64,000 nt of DNA from Neobacillus sp. DY30. GTDB taxonomy: Bacteria; Bacillota; Bacilli; Bacillales; Cytobacillaceae. The stretch is from assembly GCF_030123065.1 (NCBI RefSeq), contig NZ_CP126093.1, forward strand, positions 35,001-99,000, written 5' to 3'. Both the position numbers and the translations under genes were made by a program. The notes under the pieces are model-generated. The model was not told the origin of the DNA. It worked only from the letters and a program-made list of their open reading frames with translations, and did no database searches. Positions 8,970 through 18,260 of the stretch are shown piece by piece (position 1 is the first letter of the stretch; the number at the start of each line of letters is the position of its first letter).

Positions 8970-10355
8970 ATGAGTACAAGTCTAGCTGAGAAAATAACAG
9001 TAGTAGAAGCACCAGAGAAAATTAAAATGAAGGAAAAGGTCGGCTATGCTACCGGGGATTTAGCCTGTAACTTCATTTATCAAACTGTAAGTAGTTATCT
9101 ATTATTTTTCTATACAGACGTTTTTGGAATTACCGCCGCTGCAGCTGGATTAATGTTCCTAGTAGTTCGATTGGTTGATGCGGTTCTCGATCCATTTATC
9201 GGAGCGGTTATTGATAAAACCAATACTAAATATGGAAGATTTCGTCCCTATCTTTTATATGGTGCGTTTCCGTTTGCAGGGGTAGCGATTCTGTGCTTTA
9301 CCACTCCTGGATTTTCTGATCCTATGAAACTCGTTTATGCCTATGCTACGTATATTATGTTATCGATTACATATTCCGTGATTAACATTCCTTATGCAGC
9401 GCTTACTTCAGCGATTACACAAGATAACAAAGAGGTTGTCAGCCTAACTTCAGTACGGATGCTGTTCGGCAACATGGGTGGATTAATCGTTTCATTTGGT
9501 GTACCGCTTTTAGCCGGAATTTTTACAAATATGACGGGTGAAACAGGTTCTGGATGGCAAATCACCATGACAATCATGGGAATTATTGGGGCACTCTTAT
9601 TGTTGTATAGCTTCTATAACACAAAAGAACGTGTTCCGCTTAATCATTCAAAAGAAGCAGAAATTAACTTTAAAGATATCTGGGTTCAATTAAAAACCAA
9701 TCGTCCACTTTTAATCGTATGCTTTTTCTTTATTCTTAACTTTGGTGTAAACTCGATTGTTAACTCTGTTGGTATTTATTATGTCACGTATAACGTTGCA
9801 AAACCGGAATTAGTTAAATGGTACGGTTTAATGGGAACACTTCCTGCACTAATCCTAATGCCATTAATGCCAATGATGTATAAACGGATGGGTAAGAAAA
9901 AACTATTGTTTACGGCTTTGTCTTTAAAAGCAATTGGATTATTAGCTCTATTCTTGATTCCGCCAACCTTGGTTCCACTTGTATTTGCAGGACGTTTAAT
10001 TGCAGCACTTGGTACCATCACAGCAGGTGCGTTTACATGGGCGTTAATTCCTGAAACGATTGATTATGGTGAATATAAGACTGGCAAGCGTGCAAGCGGT
10101 GTCATTTATGCATTGGTTGGCTTCTTCTTCAAGTTTGGTATGGCAATTGGAGGAATTGTTCCAGGTTTGATTTTGGCCAACTTTGGTTATGTTGCGAACC
10201 AAGCTCAGACTCCAGAGGCTTTGAACGGGATTTTGATTACGATGACCGTCATTCCGGCTGTATTCGTTATCATCGAGCTTGCAGCGATCTTCTTCTATAA
10301 CTTAGATGAAAAGGAACATAAACGAATTCTGAATGTATTAAGAACGAGAGGATAA
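8970..10355 (+). CDS. GPH-family sugar:cation symporter (YagG/XynP-like)
   Basis: A 461-residue membrane protein with about 12 predicted helices. The N-terminal [15 protein letters not shown] motif and [30 protein letters not shown] loop region (positions about 68-97) are typical of the glycoside-pentoside-hexuronide symporter family. The likely substrate is xylose oligomers, since a beta-xylosidase gene follows with a 1-base overlap and an E. coli YagG-YagH pair has the same order. A XylR operator lies upstream. AGAGGGGAATCG gives a good ribosome binding site before ATG 8970. Confidence 0.88.
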   Translation: MSTSLAEKITVVEAPEKIKMKEKVGYATGDLACNFIYQTVSSYLLFFYTDVFGITAAAAGLMFLVVRLVDAVLDPFIGAVIDKTNTKYGRFRPYLLYGAFPFAGVAILCFTTPGFSDPMKLVYAYATYIMLSITYSVINIPYAALTSAITQDNKEVVSLTSVRMLFGNMGGLIVSFGVPLLAGIFTNMTGETGSGWQITMTIMGIIGALLLLYSFYNTKERVPLNHSKEAEINFKDIWVQLKTNRPLLIVCFFFILNFGVNSIVNSVGIYYVTYNVAKPELVKWYGLMGTLPALILMPLMPMMYKRMGKKKLLFTALSLKAIGLLALFLIPPTLVPLVFAGRLIAALGTITAGAFTWALIPETIDYGEYKTGKRASGVIYALVGFFFKFGMAIGGIVPGLILANFGYVANQAQTPEALNGILITMTVIPAVFVIIELAAIFFYNLDEKEHKRILNVLRTRG

Positions 10356-11965
10356 TGAACACAATGAAAATTCAAAATCCAATATTAAAAGGCTTTAATC
10401 CCGACCCTAGCATTTGCAGGGTCGGAGAAGATTATTATATTGCCGTCTCTACCTTTGAATGGTTTCCTGGAGTTCAAATCCATCATTCTAAGGATCTAGT
10501 GAACTGGCATCTTGTATCACGTCCGTTGAACAGGGTTTCCTTAATCGATATGAAAGGAAATCCGAACTCAGGCGGTGTGTGGGCACCATGCTTAACCCAT
10601 GCTGAAGGCAAGTTCTGGTTAATTTACTCCGATGTAAAAATGCATTCTGGTGCGTGGAAAGATACACACAATTACCTGACTACCTGTGACACGATTGATG
10701 GTGAGTGGAGCGAACCGGTTTATTTAAATAGTTCAGGTTTTGATCCGTCCCTATTCCACGATGTGGATGGAAGAAAATATATCGTCAATATGTTATGGGA
10801 TCAAAGAACGTATAAGCATTCCTTTGGAGGAATTGTTCTACAAGAATATTCCCATGAGGAAAAACGTTTGATCGGCAAACCAAAGAACATTTTTGAAGGA
10901 ACAGATATTAAGTTGACAGAAGGACCGCACTTATACTTTATTGATGGTTATTATTATCTGCTGACAGCAGAAGGCGGAACTCGTTACGCTCATACTGCGA
11001 CTCTCGCAAGATCAAAAAATATTGACGGGCCGTATGAACTTCATCCGGATCATCCGTTCCTTTCTTCTTGGCATGATCCTCGCAATCCGTTGCAAAAATG
11101 CGGACATGCATCGATCGTTCACACTCATACGGATGAATGGTACCTGGCCCACCTGACTGGCAGACCGTTATCTCATGAGGATAAACCAGTGCTTGATTAT
11201 CGTGGTTTTTGTCCGCTGGGAAGAGAGACTGCGATTCAAAAATTGGAATGGCGGGACGGCTGGCCATATGTTGTCGGCGGCAAACAAGGGTCGCTTGAAG
11301 TAGAAGCTCCGAAAATGGAAGAAGTGAAATGGGAGAAGGATTATGATGAGGTCGACCACTTCGACAGCCAAAGCTTGAACCATCATTTTCAGACATTACG
11401 GATTCCGTTAACAGAGGACTTTCTGTCATTGACCGATCGACCTGGAAACTTGCGCATTTATGGCAAAGAGTCGTTAACGTCGTGCTTTACTCAAGCGTTG
11501 GTGGCACGTCGCTGGCAGTCAATGCATTTTGATGCAAGTACGGCGGTAGCGTTCAAGCCGGATACATTCCAGCAGGCAGCGGGCTTAACATGCTATTACA
11601 ATACGGAAAATTGGACATCTGTTCAAATTACCTGGAATGAGGAAAAGGGCTGCATCATTGATATTATGACTGCCGATAACTTTACTTTCTCGCAGCCGCT
11701 CCAGGGGAAAGAAATTCAAGTTCCGAAATCTGTGGTGTATGTCCACCTAAAAGTGAAGGTAAGGGAACATACCTATCAATACGCTTATTCTTTCGATGGC
11801 GAAACTTGGACGGATATTCCAGTAACTTTTGAATCTTATAAACTATCAGATGAATACGTTCGCCTAAACGGATTCACAGGCGCCTTCGTCGGCATGCACT
11901 GCCAAGACACAAGCGGCAGAAATCTGCCAGCCGACTTCGACTACTTTACCTATAAAGAACTATAG
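10355..11965 (+). CDS. xynB: GH43 beta-xylosidase (XynB/YagH type)
   Basis: A 536-residue two-domain exo-enzyme releasing xylose from short xylooligosaccharides in the cytoplasm. Residues in context: general base Asp17 (FNPDPS), pKa modulator Asp130 (GFDPSLFHD), general acid Glu189 (TEGPHLY). The C-terminal beta-sandwich ends ADFDYFTY, as in XynB of B. subtilis and YagH of E. coli, whose lengths are almost the same. No signal peptide is present. The ATG overlaps the transporter stop codon (TAATG). An alternative ATG at 10364 aligns better with homologues, and the ribosome binding site (GAGAGG, 10346-10351) is not ideally spaced for either. Confidence 0.92.
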   Translation: MNTMKIQNPILKGFNPDPSICRVGEDYYIAVSTFEWFPGVQIHHSKDLVNWHLVSRPLNRVSLIDMKGNPNSGGVWAPCLTHAEGKFWLIYSDVKMHSGAWKDTHNYLTTCDTIDGEWSEPVYLNSSGFDPSLFHDVDGRKYIVNMLWDQRTYKHSFGGIVLQEYSHEEKRLIGKPKNIFEGTDIKLTEGPHLYFIDGYYYLLTAEGGTRYAHTATLARSKNIDGPYELHPDHPFLSSWHDPRNPLQKCGHASIVHTHTDEWYLAHLTGRPLSHEDKPVLDYRGFCPLGRETAIQKLEWRDGWPYVVGGKQGSLEVEAPKMEEVKWEKDYDEVDHFDSQSLNHHFQTLRIPLTEDFLSLTDRPGNLRIYGKESLTSCFTQALVARRWQSMHFDASTAVAFKPDTFQQAAGLTCYYNTENWTSVQITWNEEKGCIIDIMTADNFTFSQPLQGKEIQVPKSVVYVHLKVKVREHTYQYAYSFDGETWTDIPVTFESYKLSDEYVRLNGFTGAFVGMHCQDTSGRNLPADFDYFTYKEL

Positions 11966-11995
11966 TATTAATTTTTAGAAGGGAAGGGATATATA

Positions 11996-13477
11996 ATGGA
12001 AATGCTTCAGGTGAAAAATAATAAAATTACCGATACATCAGGCAATCCCATTCAACTTAGAGGTACATGCATTGGCGGCTGGATGAACATGGAAGACTTC
12101 ATCAATGGCTACACTGGTACAGAGCACGCTCTTCGTCATACAGTTATGGAAGTCATTGGAAAAGAAAAAGCGGAATTCTTATTTGATAGAATGCTCCATT
12201 ATTTCTTTGGTGAGGACGACATCGAGTTTATTAAAAGCTGGGGTGCAACCACCATCCGCATTCCATTAAACTATCGTCATTTTGAGGACGATGAAGCACC
12301 GTTTACGTATAAAGAATCAGGCTTCGAGCGCCTGGACAAAATCATTGATCTATGCGAAAAGCACGGCCTATATGTTATTCTCGACCTTCATGCAGTACAG
12401 GGCTTCCAAAATACTCACTGGCATTCAGATAACGATGTGCGTCACAGCTTTTTCTGGCATGACAAAACCTATCAAGATCGATTTATCGCTCTATGGGAAG
12501 AGTTTGCACGCCGTTACAAAGGCAGAGGCGTCATTGTAGGCTATAATGTCATGAATGAACCTGCGGTGAACACCCCTCACGGTGATTTTCCGCAGACCTT
12601 CTTTGGTAATTATAAGCCGGATTGGGAAAGAATGAATCGAATCTACAGACGTGTGGTCGAAGCAATCCGAGCAATCGACCCTGATCATATCATTTTCCTT
12701 GAAGGAGATAACTACTCGAAATTATTTGATGGTCTAGAAGCTCCTTTTGCGAAAAATTTGGTGTACAGCAGTCATAACTATACAGCAGCCGGATTCGGGC
12801 CTGGGCCATACCCAGGAGTGGCCGATGCCAAAACACCGCGCGTCGTCAGCGGCCAGTATTGGGATAAAGATGTTCAAAAGGAAGTCTTTTATAACCATGA
12901 AGGCACCAAATATGCAGAGAAGTATAATGTCCCACTTTGGGTAGGGGAGTTTGGTTCTGTTTATAATGGTCCGGAAAATGAAATTTCTGACCGTTTAAGT
13001 GCAATGGATGATCAACTAGACATCTTTGAGGAATTTGGGGCCCATTGGACCACCTGGACGTATAAAGATGTCGGTGTTATGGGCTTAGTGACCCTCGACC
13101 CAGAGTCAGAGTATATGAGAAAAGTTGCTTCGATTTTTAAAATGAAACATGCGTTAAATACAGATGATTGGATGATTTGGCTTCCAGGCTTTAAGGCAAG
13201 AGAATTAGCGACCGAATTGGCCAGCCATTTGGAAGCGGTAGTCAATCCGGAAATGCACCATGGTTATAACCTGGCCAGCCTTTCCCAAGCCATTTTTACC
13301 ATCTATGCCGGGGCCTTAATCCAGCCAGAGTATGCAAAGATTTTTAAAGATCTTTCTGAAGAGGAAATTGATCTTGTTATGCAGTCATTTGCCTTCAAAA
13401 ACTGCAAGATTAACGAAGGGCTGCTAGATATTTTAAAGAAACATTCAAATGAAAGAGTACAGGTAATAAAAAACTAA
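11996..13477 (+). CDS. Glycoside hydrolase family 5 enzyme
   Basis: A 493-residue GH5-type (beta/alpha)8 barrel. The acid/base glutamate is Glu188 in YNVMNEPAV and the nucleophile Glu318 in [23 protein letters not shown] at the N terminus and [11 protein letters not shown] are family-typical. No signal peptide, so it should act on imported oligosaccharides. The last roughly 100 residues form an extension of unknown function. Substrate is not clear: a beta-1,4-linked oligosaccharide is likely from the fold and from its operon with a xylosidase. GAAGGGAAGGGA supports ATG 11996. Confidence 0.82.
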   Translation: MEMLQVKNNKITDTSGNPIQLRGTCIGGWMNMEDFINGYTGTEHALRHTVMEVIGKEKAEFLFDRMLHYFFGEDDIEFIKSWGATTIRIPLNYRHFEDDEAPFTYKESGFERLDKIIDLCEKHGLYVILDLHAVQGFQNTHWHSDNDVRHSFFWHDKTYQDRFIALWEEFARRYKGRGVIVGYNVMNEPAVNTPHGDFPQTFFGNYKPDWERMNRIYRRVVEAIRAIDPDHIIFLEGDNYSKLFDGLEAPFAKNLVYSSHNYTAAGFGPGPYPGVADAKTPRVVSGQYWDKDVQKEVFYNHEGTKYAEKYNVPLWVGEFGSVYNGPENEISDRLSAMDDQLDIFEEFGAHWTTWTYKDVGVMGLVTLDPESEYMRKVASIFKMKHALNTDDWMIWLPGFKARELATELASHLEAVVNPEMHHGYNLASLSQAIFTIYAGALIQPEYAKIFKDLSEEEIDLVMQSFAFKNCKINEGLLDILKKHSNERVQVIKN

Positions 13478-13540
13478 TTTTATGAACCAGTTATTATAAA
13501 ATCTAGTAGTTCTTGTGCAAAACTTCCTGCACTAAATAAA

Positions 13541-13597
13541 AAGGCTGATTTCAAAAAAGGTGGCCCGATAGGACCTTTATGGAATCAGCCTTCTCTT
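13541..13597 (+). terminator. Probable terminator of the transporter/xylosidase operon
   Basis: AAGGCTGATT and AATCAGCCTT form a 10-bp stem with a long internal loop, followed by a modest T-rich stretch (TTCTCTTT). It ends the operon about 65 bases after GH5. Confidence 0.6.
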
Positions 13598-13680
13598 TAC
13601 ATATGTTTAAGTGAACTTTAGAAGTAACTGATAATCAGGGGTTTGAATTCTACAGAGCAGATTAATGAAAAGGATAGAAT

Positions 13681-14217
13681 GTGAGGGAAATGGTGGAAAG
13701 ATATGAAAAAAACTTTGTTATAGTGTTGGCACCAGATTCATTTAAAGAAAGTATGACGGCAAAAGAAGCATGTGAGGCAATGGAACGAGGAATAAAGAAA
13801 GCAAATGACCAGATTACGTTTATTCAAGTTCCAATGGCAGATGGTGGAGAAGGCACGATGCAATCTCTAGTCGATGCAACCGGCGGTGAAATCTATAAAC
13901 TAAAAGTAATCGGTCCTCTTGGGAATGAGGTAGAAGCGTCCTATGGTATTTTAGGAGACAGTGAAACAGGGATAATTGAAATGGCTAGCGCAAGCGGAAT
14001 TCATTTAGTACCAAAGGAAGACAGAAATCCACTTATTACCACCACCTACGGTACAGGTCAATTAATAAAAGCCTGTTTAAATCATGGTGTTAAAAAACTA
14101 TTAATTGGTATTGGCGGAAGTGCAACAAATGATGGCGGAGCAGGTGTTATACAGGCATTAGGCGGAAAATTACTTGATGAAAAAGAGTTTAGTATAGAGA
14201 AAAAGTTACAGATATGA
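13681..14217 (+). pseudogene. Truncated glycerate kinase remnant
   Basis: A 178-residue frame matching only the N-terminal half of the GarK/GlxK glycerate kinase family, which is normally about 380 residues. Present are LAPDSFKESMTAKEA, the PMADGGEGT motif and GIGGSATNDGG. The reading frame stops after a short unrelated tail (EFSIEKKLQI), and nothing like the missing C-terminal half is found before the next terminator. Glycerate kinase would fit a glycolaldehyde/glyoxylate disposal route, so this may be a decayed partner of the neighbouring pentonate pathway. The start (GTG 13681, or ATG 13690) is uncertain. Most likely non-functional. Confidence 0.8.
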
Positions 14218-14270
14218 GGCTAACCAGAAGTATCAAACTGATGGCAGGCCATAAACCATGCATAAAAAAT

Positions 14271-14303
14271 AACCCTGCTCTCGTAAAAAAGCAGGGTTAT
14301 TTT
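14271..14303. terminator. Bidirectional terminator between glycerate kinase remnant and xylR
   Basis: AACCCTGCT and AGCAGGGTT form a 9-bp perfect stem. T-rich tracts follow on both strands (ATTTTAT on plus, ATTTTTTATG on minus), so it can end both convergent units. Confidence 0.75.
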
Positions 14304-14338
14304 ATGAAAGGATGTAGTAATTTTTTTCAAAACAACAA

Positions 14339-15493
14339 TTAAGAAGATTTTACTTCTTCTTTAATAAATTTCTCAACAACAAAAGCAGACACGCCTAATG
14401 CAGTCGAGTATTTTCCAAGCCTCGAAAAATCAATTTGCAACTCTTTTTGGTGATGAGTGAGAGTATGTTTTTGTATCGTTGTCCGGATGGGCTGCTCAAT
14501 CCATTGCTTTGCCAATGCTAACCGATTTCCTATAATTACTTGGTCGGGGTTAAAGGTGTTAATAATATTATTGATACCATATCCTAGGTAGGTGCCGATT
14601 TCCCCTAGAAGTTTATGAGAGGTTTGGTCACATTCCTCTGCTAAAGTAATCATTGACTCAAGTGAATCGGTAGTAGCCTTTTCTAGCAGAGCATGTTCAG
14701 ATGCGTATGCTTCCCAACAGCCCCGGCTCCCACAGCTGCAAGGTTTTCCGTCGATGTCAATGATCATGTGTCCTAACTCGCCAGAGAATCCATTTTTTCC
14801 TTGATATAACTCTTTGTTTAAGATAATACCTACACCGATACCAATTCCAGCGCTTATATAAATAATGTTTTGATAGTCCTGACCAGCACCAAACTGTTGT
14901 TCACCAAAAGCCCCAGCGTTTGCCTCGTTTTCAATAATGACAGGAACTTGGAATAGCTTCTCAAGGTCCATTTTCAACTGTATGTTGGTCCAGCCTAAGT
15001 TTGGAGCCAGAAGAACAGAACCCTCTTTGTTTACAATTCCAGGTACACCCACGCCAATGCCTACAACTCCATACCTGCTGCCAGGCATTTCATCGATGAG
15101 TGACTGAACCATATTTTGAACAGTGCTTAAGATAGTTGGATAGGGGGTTCGGTTAACTCTCTGATTATTCTCAATTAAAATATTGCCTTTCAAATCGGTT
15201 AATACACATAACACATAGTTTACCCCGATATCAACTCCAATCGCATATCCTGCGACTTTGTTAAAATGAAGGATCACGGGACGCCGCCCGCCGCTTGATT
15301 CCCCTGGTCCTGATTCAAAAATAAGTTCTTCTTCTAGTAACTCATTTACTAGAGAAGATACCGTAGCCTTGTGTAAACCTGATACTTGAGCAATGTCCGC
15401 CCTTGAAATGGGCTCTTTTTCCATAATCAATTGTAGTACAAGTGCTTTATTATTCTTTTTAACTACTTGCTGATTCCATGTCATGGTCTCCAC
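14339..15493 (-). CDS. xylR: Xylose repressor XylR (ROK family)
   Basis: A 384-residue ROK-family repressor. The N-terminal helix-turn-helix SRADIAQVSGLHKATVSSLV is followed by the XylR-typical SSGGRRPVILHFN. The C-terminal sugar-binding domain has the ROK glycine-rich motif GVGIILNKELYQGKNGFSGE and the zinc motif CSCGSRGCWE. It represses xylose genes and is released by xylose. The GTG at 15493 follows AAGGAG by 9 bases; an ATG at 15484 is an alternative. It is divergent from the Gfo/Idh gene, and two matching operators lie in the window at 8909 and 16702. Confidence 0.93.
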   Translation of the reverse strand: METMTWNQQVVKKNNKALVLQLIMEKEPISRADIAQVSGLHKATVSSLVNELLEEELIFESGPGESSGGRRPVILHFNKVAGYAIGVDIGVNYVLCVLTDLKGNILIENNQRVNRTPYPTILSTVQNMVQSLIDEMPGSRYGVVGIGVGVPGIVNKEGSVLLAPNLGWTNIQLKMDLEKLFQVPVIIENEANAGAFGEQQFGAGQDYQNIIYISAGIGIGVGIILNKELYQGKNGFSGELGHMIIDIDGKPCSCGSRGCWEAYASEHALLEKATTDSLESMITLAEECDQTSHKLLGEIGTYLGYGINNIINTFNPDQVIIGNRLALAKQWIEQPIRTTIQKHTLTHHQKELQIDFSRLGKYSTALGVSAFVVEKFIKEEVKSS

Positions 15494-15514
15494 TTACAAA
15501 AACTCCTTATTTGG

Positions 15515-15533
15515 TAGTACCTTAATAGTACCA
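15515..15533. promoter_or_regulatory. Direct repeat between xylR and the Gfo/Idh gene
   Basis: TAGTACC occurs at 15515-15521 and again at 15527-15533, 12 bases apart, in the short divergent intergenic region. It may belong to the xylR promoter region or be a regulator site. It does not match the XylR box. Confidence 0.3.
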
Positions 15534-15551
15534 TAAACTTTGTTCAATGAA

Positions 15552-15580
15552 TATACAATCATTCGGAACGGTGTTATAAT
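15552..15580 (+). promoter_or_regulatory. Sigma-A promoter of the Gfo/Idh gene
   Basis: TATACA (15552-15557), a 17-base spacer and TGTTATAAT (extended -10, TATAAT at 15575-15580). It lies inside the upstream extension of the reading frame, which supports the internal start at 15660. Confidence 0.65.
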
Positions 15581-15659
15581 GGGCTCGTTATTATCTTTTG
15601 TGAATTATAGACAAGAAAACATGCTTTTATCCTATATTTATCAAGAAGGAGCGATTCCA

Positions 15660-16673
15660 TTGAGAAAAGCCCGTTGGGGAGTTATTAGTACGGCAGAAAT
15701 TGCCCAGACACAGGTCATTCCAGCCATTTTACGTTCAGAAAACGCTGAGCTAGTCGGCATTGCCAGCAGGGATAATAAAGCAAAGGGTGTGGCAGAAAAA
15801 TTCTCAATTCCTAATTATTATTTATCCTATGAGGAACTGCTTAGAGATCCAGAAGTTGAAGCTGTATACATACCTCTTCCGAACCATTTACATAGCAAAT
15901 GGGTAAAAGAGGCAGCCAAGAATGGGAAACATGTCCTTGTTGAAAAGCCAGCCGCCCTAACAACTGAAGAAACAGAAGACATGATTAAAGTTTGCAAAGA
16001 CAATAATGTAAAATTCATGGAAGCATTTATGTATCAATTTCATCCTCAGCACAAAAGGGTACAAGAAATAATGAAATCGGGCGAGATAGGTGAAATCAAA
16101 TTCATAAGAGCTGGTTTTTCTTTTTTTCTTGAAGACCGAAAAGGTAATATCCGGATGAATAAAGAAATGGGCGGAGGCAGTATTTATGATGTGGGCTGCT
16201 ATTGCATCCATGCAGTCCGTAATATCCTTGGTTCTGAGCCAGTTACGGTAGAGGCATTTGCAGAAATTTGTCCTCAAACTGGAATTGATCTATCAGCAAT
16301 CGTCCATATGAAAATGGAAAATGGCGTGAATTGTGTCATTGATTCTGGTTTTGATATGTCATTTAGACAGGAATACGAGATTGTCGGGACAAAGGGCAGA
16401 ATCATTGTACCACATGCCTACCGACCTGATGTGGTCAGTCATGACGCTGTTATTAACATCGGAGACAGGTCTGAGAGTATAGCCGGAGATCAATATAAAG
16501 TGCAAATTGAACATTTTTCAAAGGCTATTATCAATAACAGTGAACCTTCCTACTCAGCTGAAAATACCCTTAACAATATGCGTGTTATTGAAGCTTGTTA
16601 TAAATCAATTGAAGAAGGAAAGGCCGTCACTTTAAACAAAAGGCTATGTGAACAAAGCTTAACAAAAAATTAA
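15660..16673 (+). CDS. Gfo/Idh/MocA oxidoreductase, possible NAD(P)-dependent D-xylose dehydrogenase
   Basis: A 337-residue two-domain oxidoreductase with an N-terminal Rossmann fold (RWGVISTAEIAQTQVIPAI) and the family EKP motif (HVLVEKPAAL). EAFMYQFHPQHKRVQE is characteristic of the dimeric dihydrodiol/D-xylose dehydrogenase branch. The TTG at 15660 is chosen because AAGGAG lies 8 bases upstream and a promoter lies inside the longer frame that begins at 15540. Oxidation of xylose to xylonolactone would feed the pentonate genes at 4991-8023, but this substrate is inferred from subfamily and location. myo-Inositol or other polyols are alternatives. Confidence 0.78.
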   Translation: MRKARWGVISTAEIAQTQVIPAILRSENAELVGIASRDNKAKGVAEKFSIPNYYLSYEELLRDPEVEAVYIPLPNHLHSKWVKEAAKNGKHVLVEKPAALTTEETEDMIKVCKDNNVKFMEAFMYQFHPQHKRVQEIMKSGEIGEIKFIRAGFSFFLEDRKGNIRMNKEMGGGSIYDVGCYCIHAVRNILGSEPVTVEAFAEICPQTGIDLSAIVHMKMENGVNCVIDSGFDMSFRQEYEIVGTKGRIIVPHAYRPDVVSHDAVINIGDRSESIAGDQYKVQIEHFSKAIINNSEPSYSAENTLNNMRVIEACYKSIEEGKAVTLNKRLCEQSLTKN

Positions 16674-16701
16674 TTTAAAGCGATTTAAAAATTTTTTTAA
16701 A

Positions 16702-16734
16702 AATCTTAGTTTATTCAATAGACAAACTAAGATT
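16702..16734. promoter_or_regulatory. XylR operator in the xylA promoter
   Basis: A palindrome with perfect 11-bp arms, AATCTTAGTTT (16702-16712) and AAACTAAGATT (16724-16734). The core TTAGTTT-N11-AAACTAA agrees with the box at 8912-8936. It covers the -35 element of the xylA promoter, as expected for repression. Confidence 0.88.
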
Positions 16735-16747
16735 GCCTTGCTATAAT
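16719..16747 (+). promoter_or_regulatory. Sigma-A promoter of xylAB
   Basis: TAGACA (16719-16724), 17-base spacer, TATAAT (16742-16747) with an upstream TG (extended -10). The -35 element lies inside the XylR operator. Transcription would start near 16754, giving a leader of about 95 bases. Confidence 0.85.
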
Positions 16748-16786
16748 CTGATTAAACAAAGGTTACAGATTAGTAGAGAAATAAAC

Positions 16787-16802
16787 TTGTAAGCAGTTAC
16801 AT
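16787..16802 (+). promoter_or_regulatory. Possible CcpA cre site in the xylA leader
   Basis: TTGTAAGCAGTTACAT fits the cre consensus WTGNAARCGNWWWCAW at all but one defined position; the central CG is CA here. It lies about 35-50 bases after the predicted transcription start. Confidence 0.45.
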
Positions 16803-16850
16803 ACTAAATCTGAAACCTAAAACCAACCAACTACTAGGAGGAATAACCAA

Positions 16851-18182
16851 ATGGCTTATTTCGAAACAGTTAACAAAATCAAGTATGAAGGTGCTTCATC
16901 TAAGAATCCTTTATCATTTAAGTATTATAATCCAGAAGAAGTAATTAACGGCAAGACTATGGAAGAACTTCTTCGTTTCTCTGTTGCTTACTGGCACACA
17001 TTCAATGCAGATGGATCTGATCCATTTGGTGTAGGTACGGCAATCCGCCCTTGGGATCGTTTCACTGGCTTAGACCAAGCAAAAGCACGTGTAGAAGCTG
17101 CATTTGAATTTTTTGGAAAATTAAACGTCCCTTTCTTTGCTTTCCATGATGTGGACATCGCTCCAGAGGGAAGCACATTAAAAGAAACTAATGAAAACCA
17201 AGATGTTATCGTTGGTATGATTAAAGAATACATGAAGACTAGCAAGACAAAACTTCTTTGGAACACTGCTAACATGTTCACAAACCCACGCTATACTCAC
17301 GGTGCGGCAACTTCACCAAATGCAGATGTGTTTGCTTACTCTGCAGCGAAAGTGAAAAAAGCGTTAGAAGTAGCAAAAGAACTTGGCTCAGAAAACTATG
17401 TATTCTGGGGCGGCCGTGAAGGCTACGAAACACTTCTAAACACTAACATGCAACTTGAGCAAGACAACTTAGCACGTTTCTTCCACATGGCAGTTGACTA
17501 TGCAAAAGAAATCGGCTTAAACGTTCCATTCTTAATCGAGCCAAAACCAAAAGAGCCAACTAAGCACCAATACGATTTTGATGTAGCTACTGGTATTGCA
17601 TTCTTACAAAAGTATAACCTAACTGACTACTTCAAGTTCAACATCGAAGCGAACCACGCTACATTAGCTGGCCACACATTCGAGCACGAGCTTCATGTTG
17701 CACGTATCAACGGTATGCTTGGATCTGTTGATGCTAACCAAGGTGATACATTACTTGGATGGGATACTGACGAATTCCCAACTGATCTGTACACTAACAC
17801 ATTAGCAATGTACGAAATCTTGAAAAATGGCGGCCTAGGCAAAGGCGGCTTGAACTTCGACGCGAAAGTACGTCGTGGCTCATTCGAACCAGAAGATCTA
17901 TTCCACGCACACATCGCTGGTATGGATGCATTTGCAATCGGCACAAAAGTAGCGAACAAGTTACTTGAAGACAAAGTTCTAGAAAGCTTTATCGAAGAGC
18001 GCTACAGCAGCTATACAAAAGGAATTGGTTTAGAGATCGTTGAAGGAAAAACAAACTTCCGTGAGCTTGAAGCATATGCTCTTCAGTTAAATGAAATCAA
18101 AAATCAATCAGGCAGAACAGAGCGTTTAAAGGCTATCATCAATCAATATTTACTAGAAACACTTTCAAGTGTAACAGTTTAA
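16851..18182 (+). CDS. xylA: Xylose isomerase
   Basis: Converts D-xylose to D-xylulose, first step of the isomerase route. The 443-residue class II enzyme carries the signature [10 protein letters not shown], the metal-binding [19 protein letters not shown] region, and [10 protein letters not shown] with the catalytic histidine. AGGAGG precedes the ATG. It is transcribed from a XylR-controlled promoter and followed by xylB after a terminator-like hairpin. Length matches Bacillus XylA (about 440-445). Confidence 0.98.
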   Translation: MAYFETVNKIKYEGASSKNPLSFKYYNPEEVINGKTMEELLRFSVAYWHTFNADGSDPFGVGTAIRPWDRFTGLDQAKARVEAAFEFFGKLNVPFFAFHDVDIAPEGSTLKETNENQDVIVGMIKEYMKTSKTKLLWNTANMFTNPRYTHGAATSPNADVFAYSAAKVKKALEVAKELGSENYVFWGGREGYETLLNTNMQLEQDNLARFFHMAVDYAKEIGLNVPFLIEPKPKEPTKHQYDFDVATGIAFLQKYNLTDYFKFNIEANHATLAGHTFEHELHVARINGMLGSVDANQGDTLLGWDTDEFPTDLYTNTLAMYEILKNGGLGKGGLNFDAKVRRGSFEPEDLFHAHIAGMDAFAIGTKVANKLLEDKVLESFIEERYSSYTKGIGLEIVEGKTNFRELEAYALQLNEIKNQSGRTERLKAIINQYLLETLSSVTV

Positions 18183-18206
18183 TCTATACTCAATATAAAC
18201 ATGAAA

Positions 18207-18243
18207 AAAAGTGCTGGCAGCCTATTACTCCAGCACTTTTTTT
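18207..18243 (+). terminator. Hairpin with T run between xylA and xylB
   Basis: AAAAGTGCTGG and CCAGCACTTTT form an 11-bp stem with a 12-base loop, followed by a continuous run of T. xylB starts only 18 bases later with no promoter in between, so this is likely a partial terminator lowering xylB relative to xylA, or an mRNA-stabilising structure. Confidence 0.8.
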
Positions 18244-18260
18244 AGAAAAGGATGATATGG

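Noticed and set aside
10938..11429. A 163-codon open frame antisense to the GH43 xylosidase
   Set aside because: It lies entirely in a well-recognised gene on the other strand, has no ribosome binding site and no family-like pattern.
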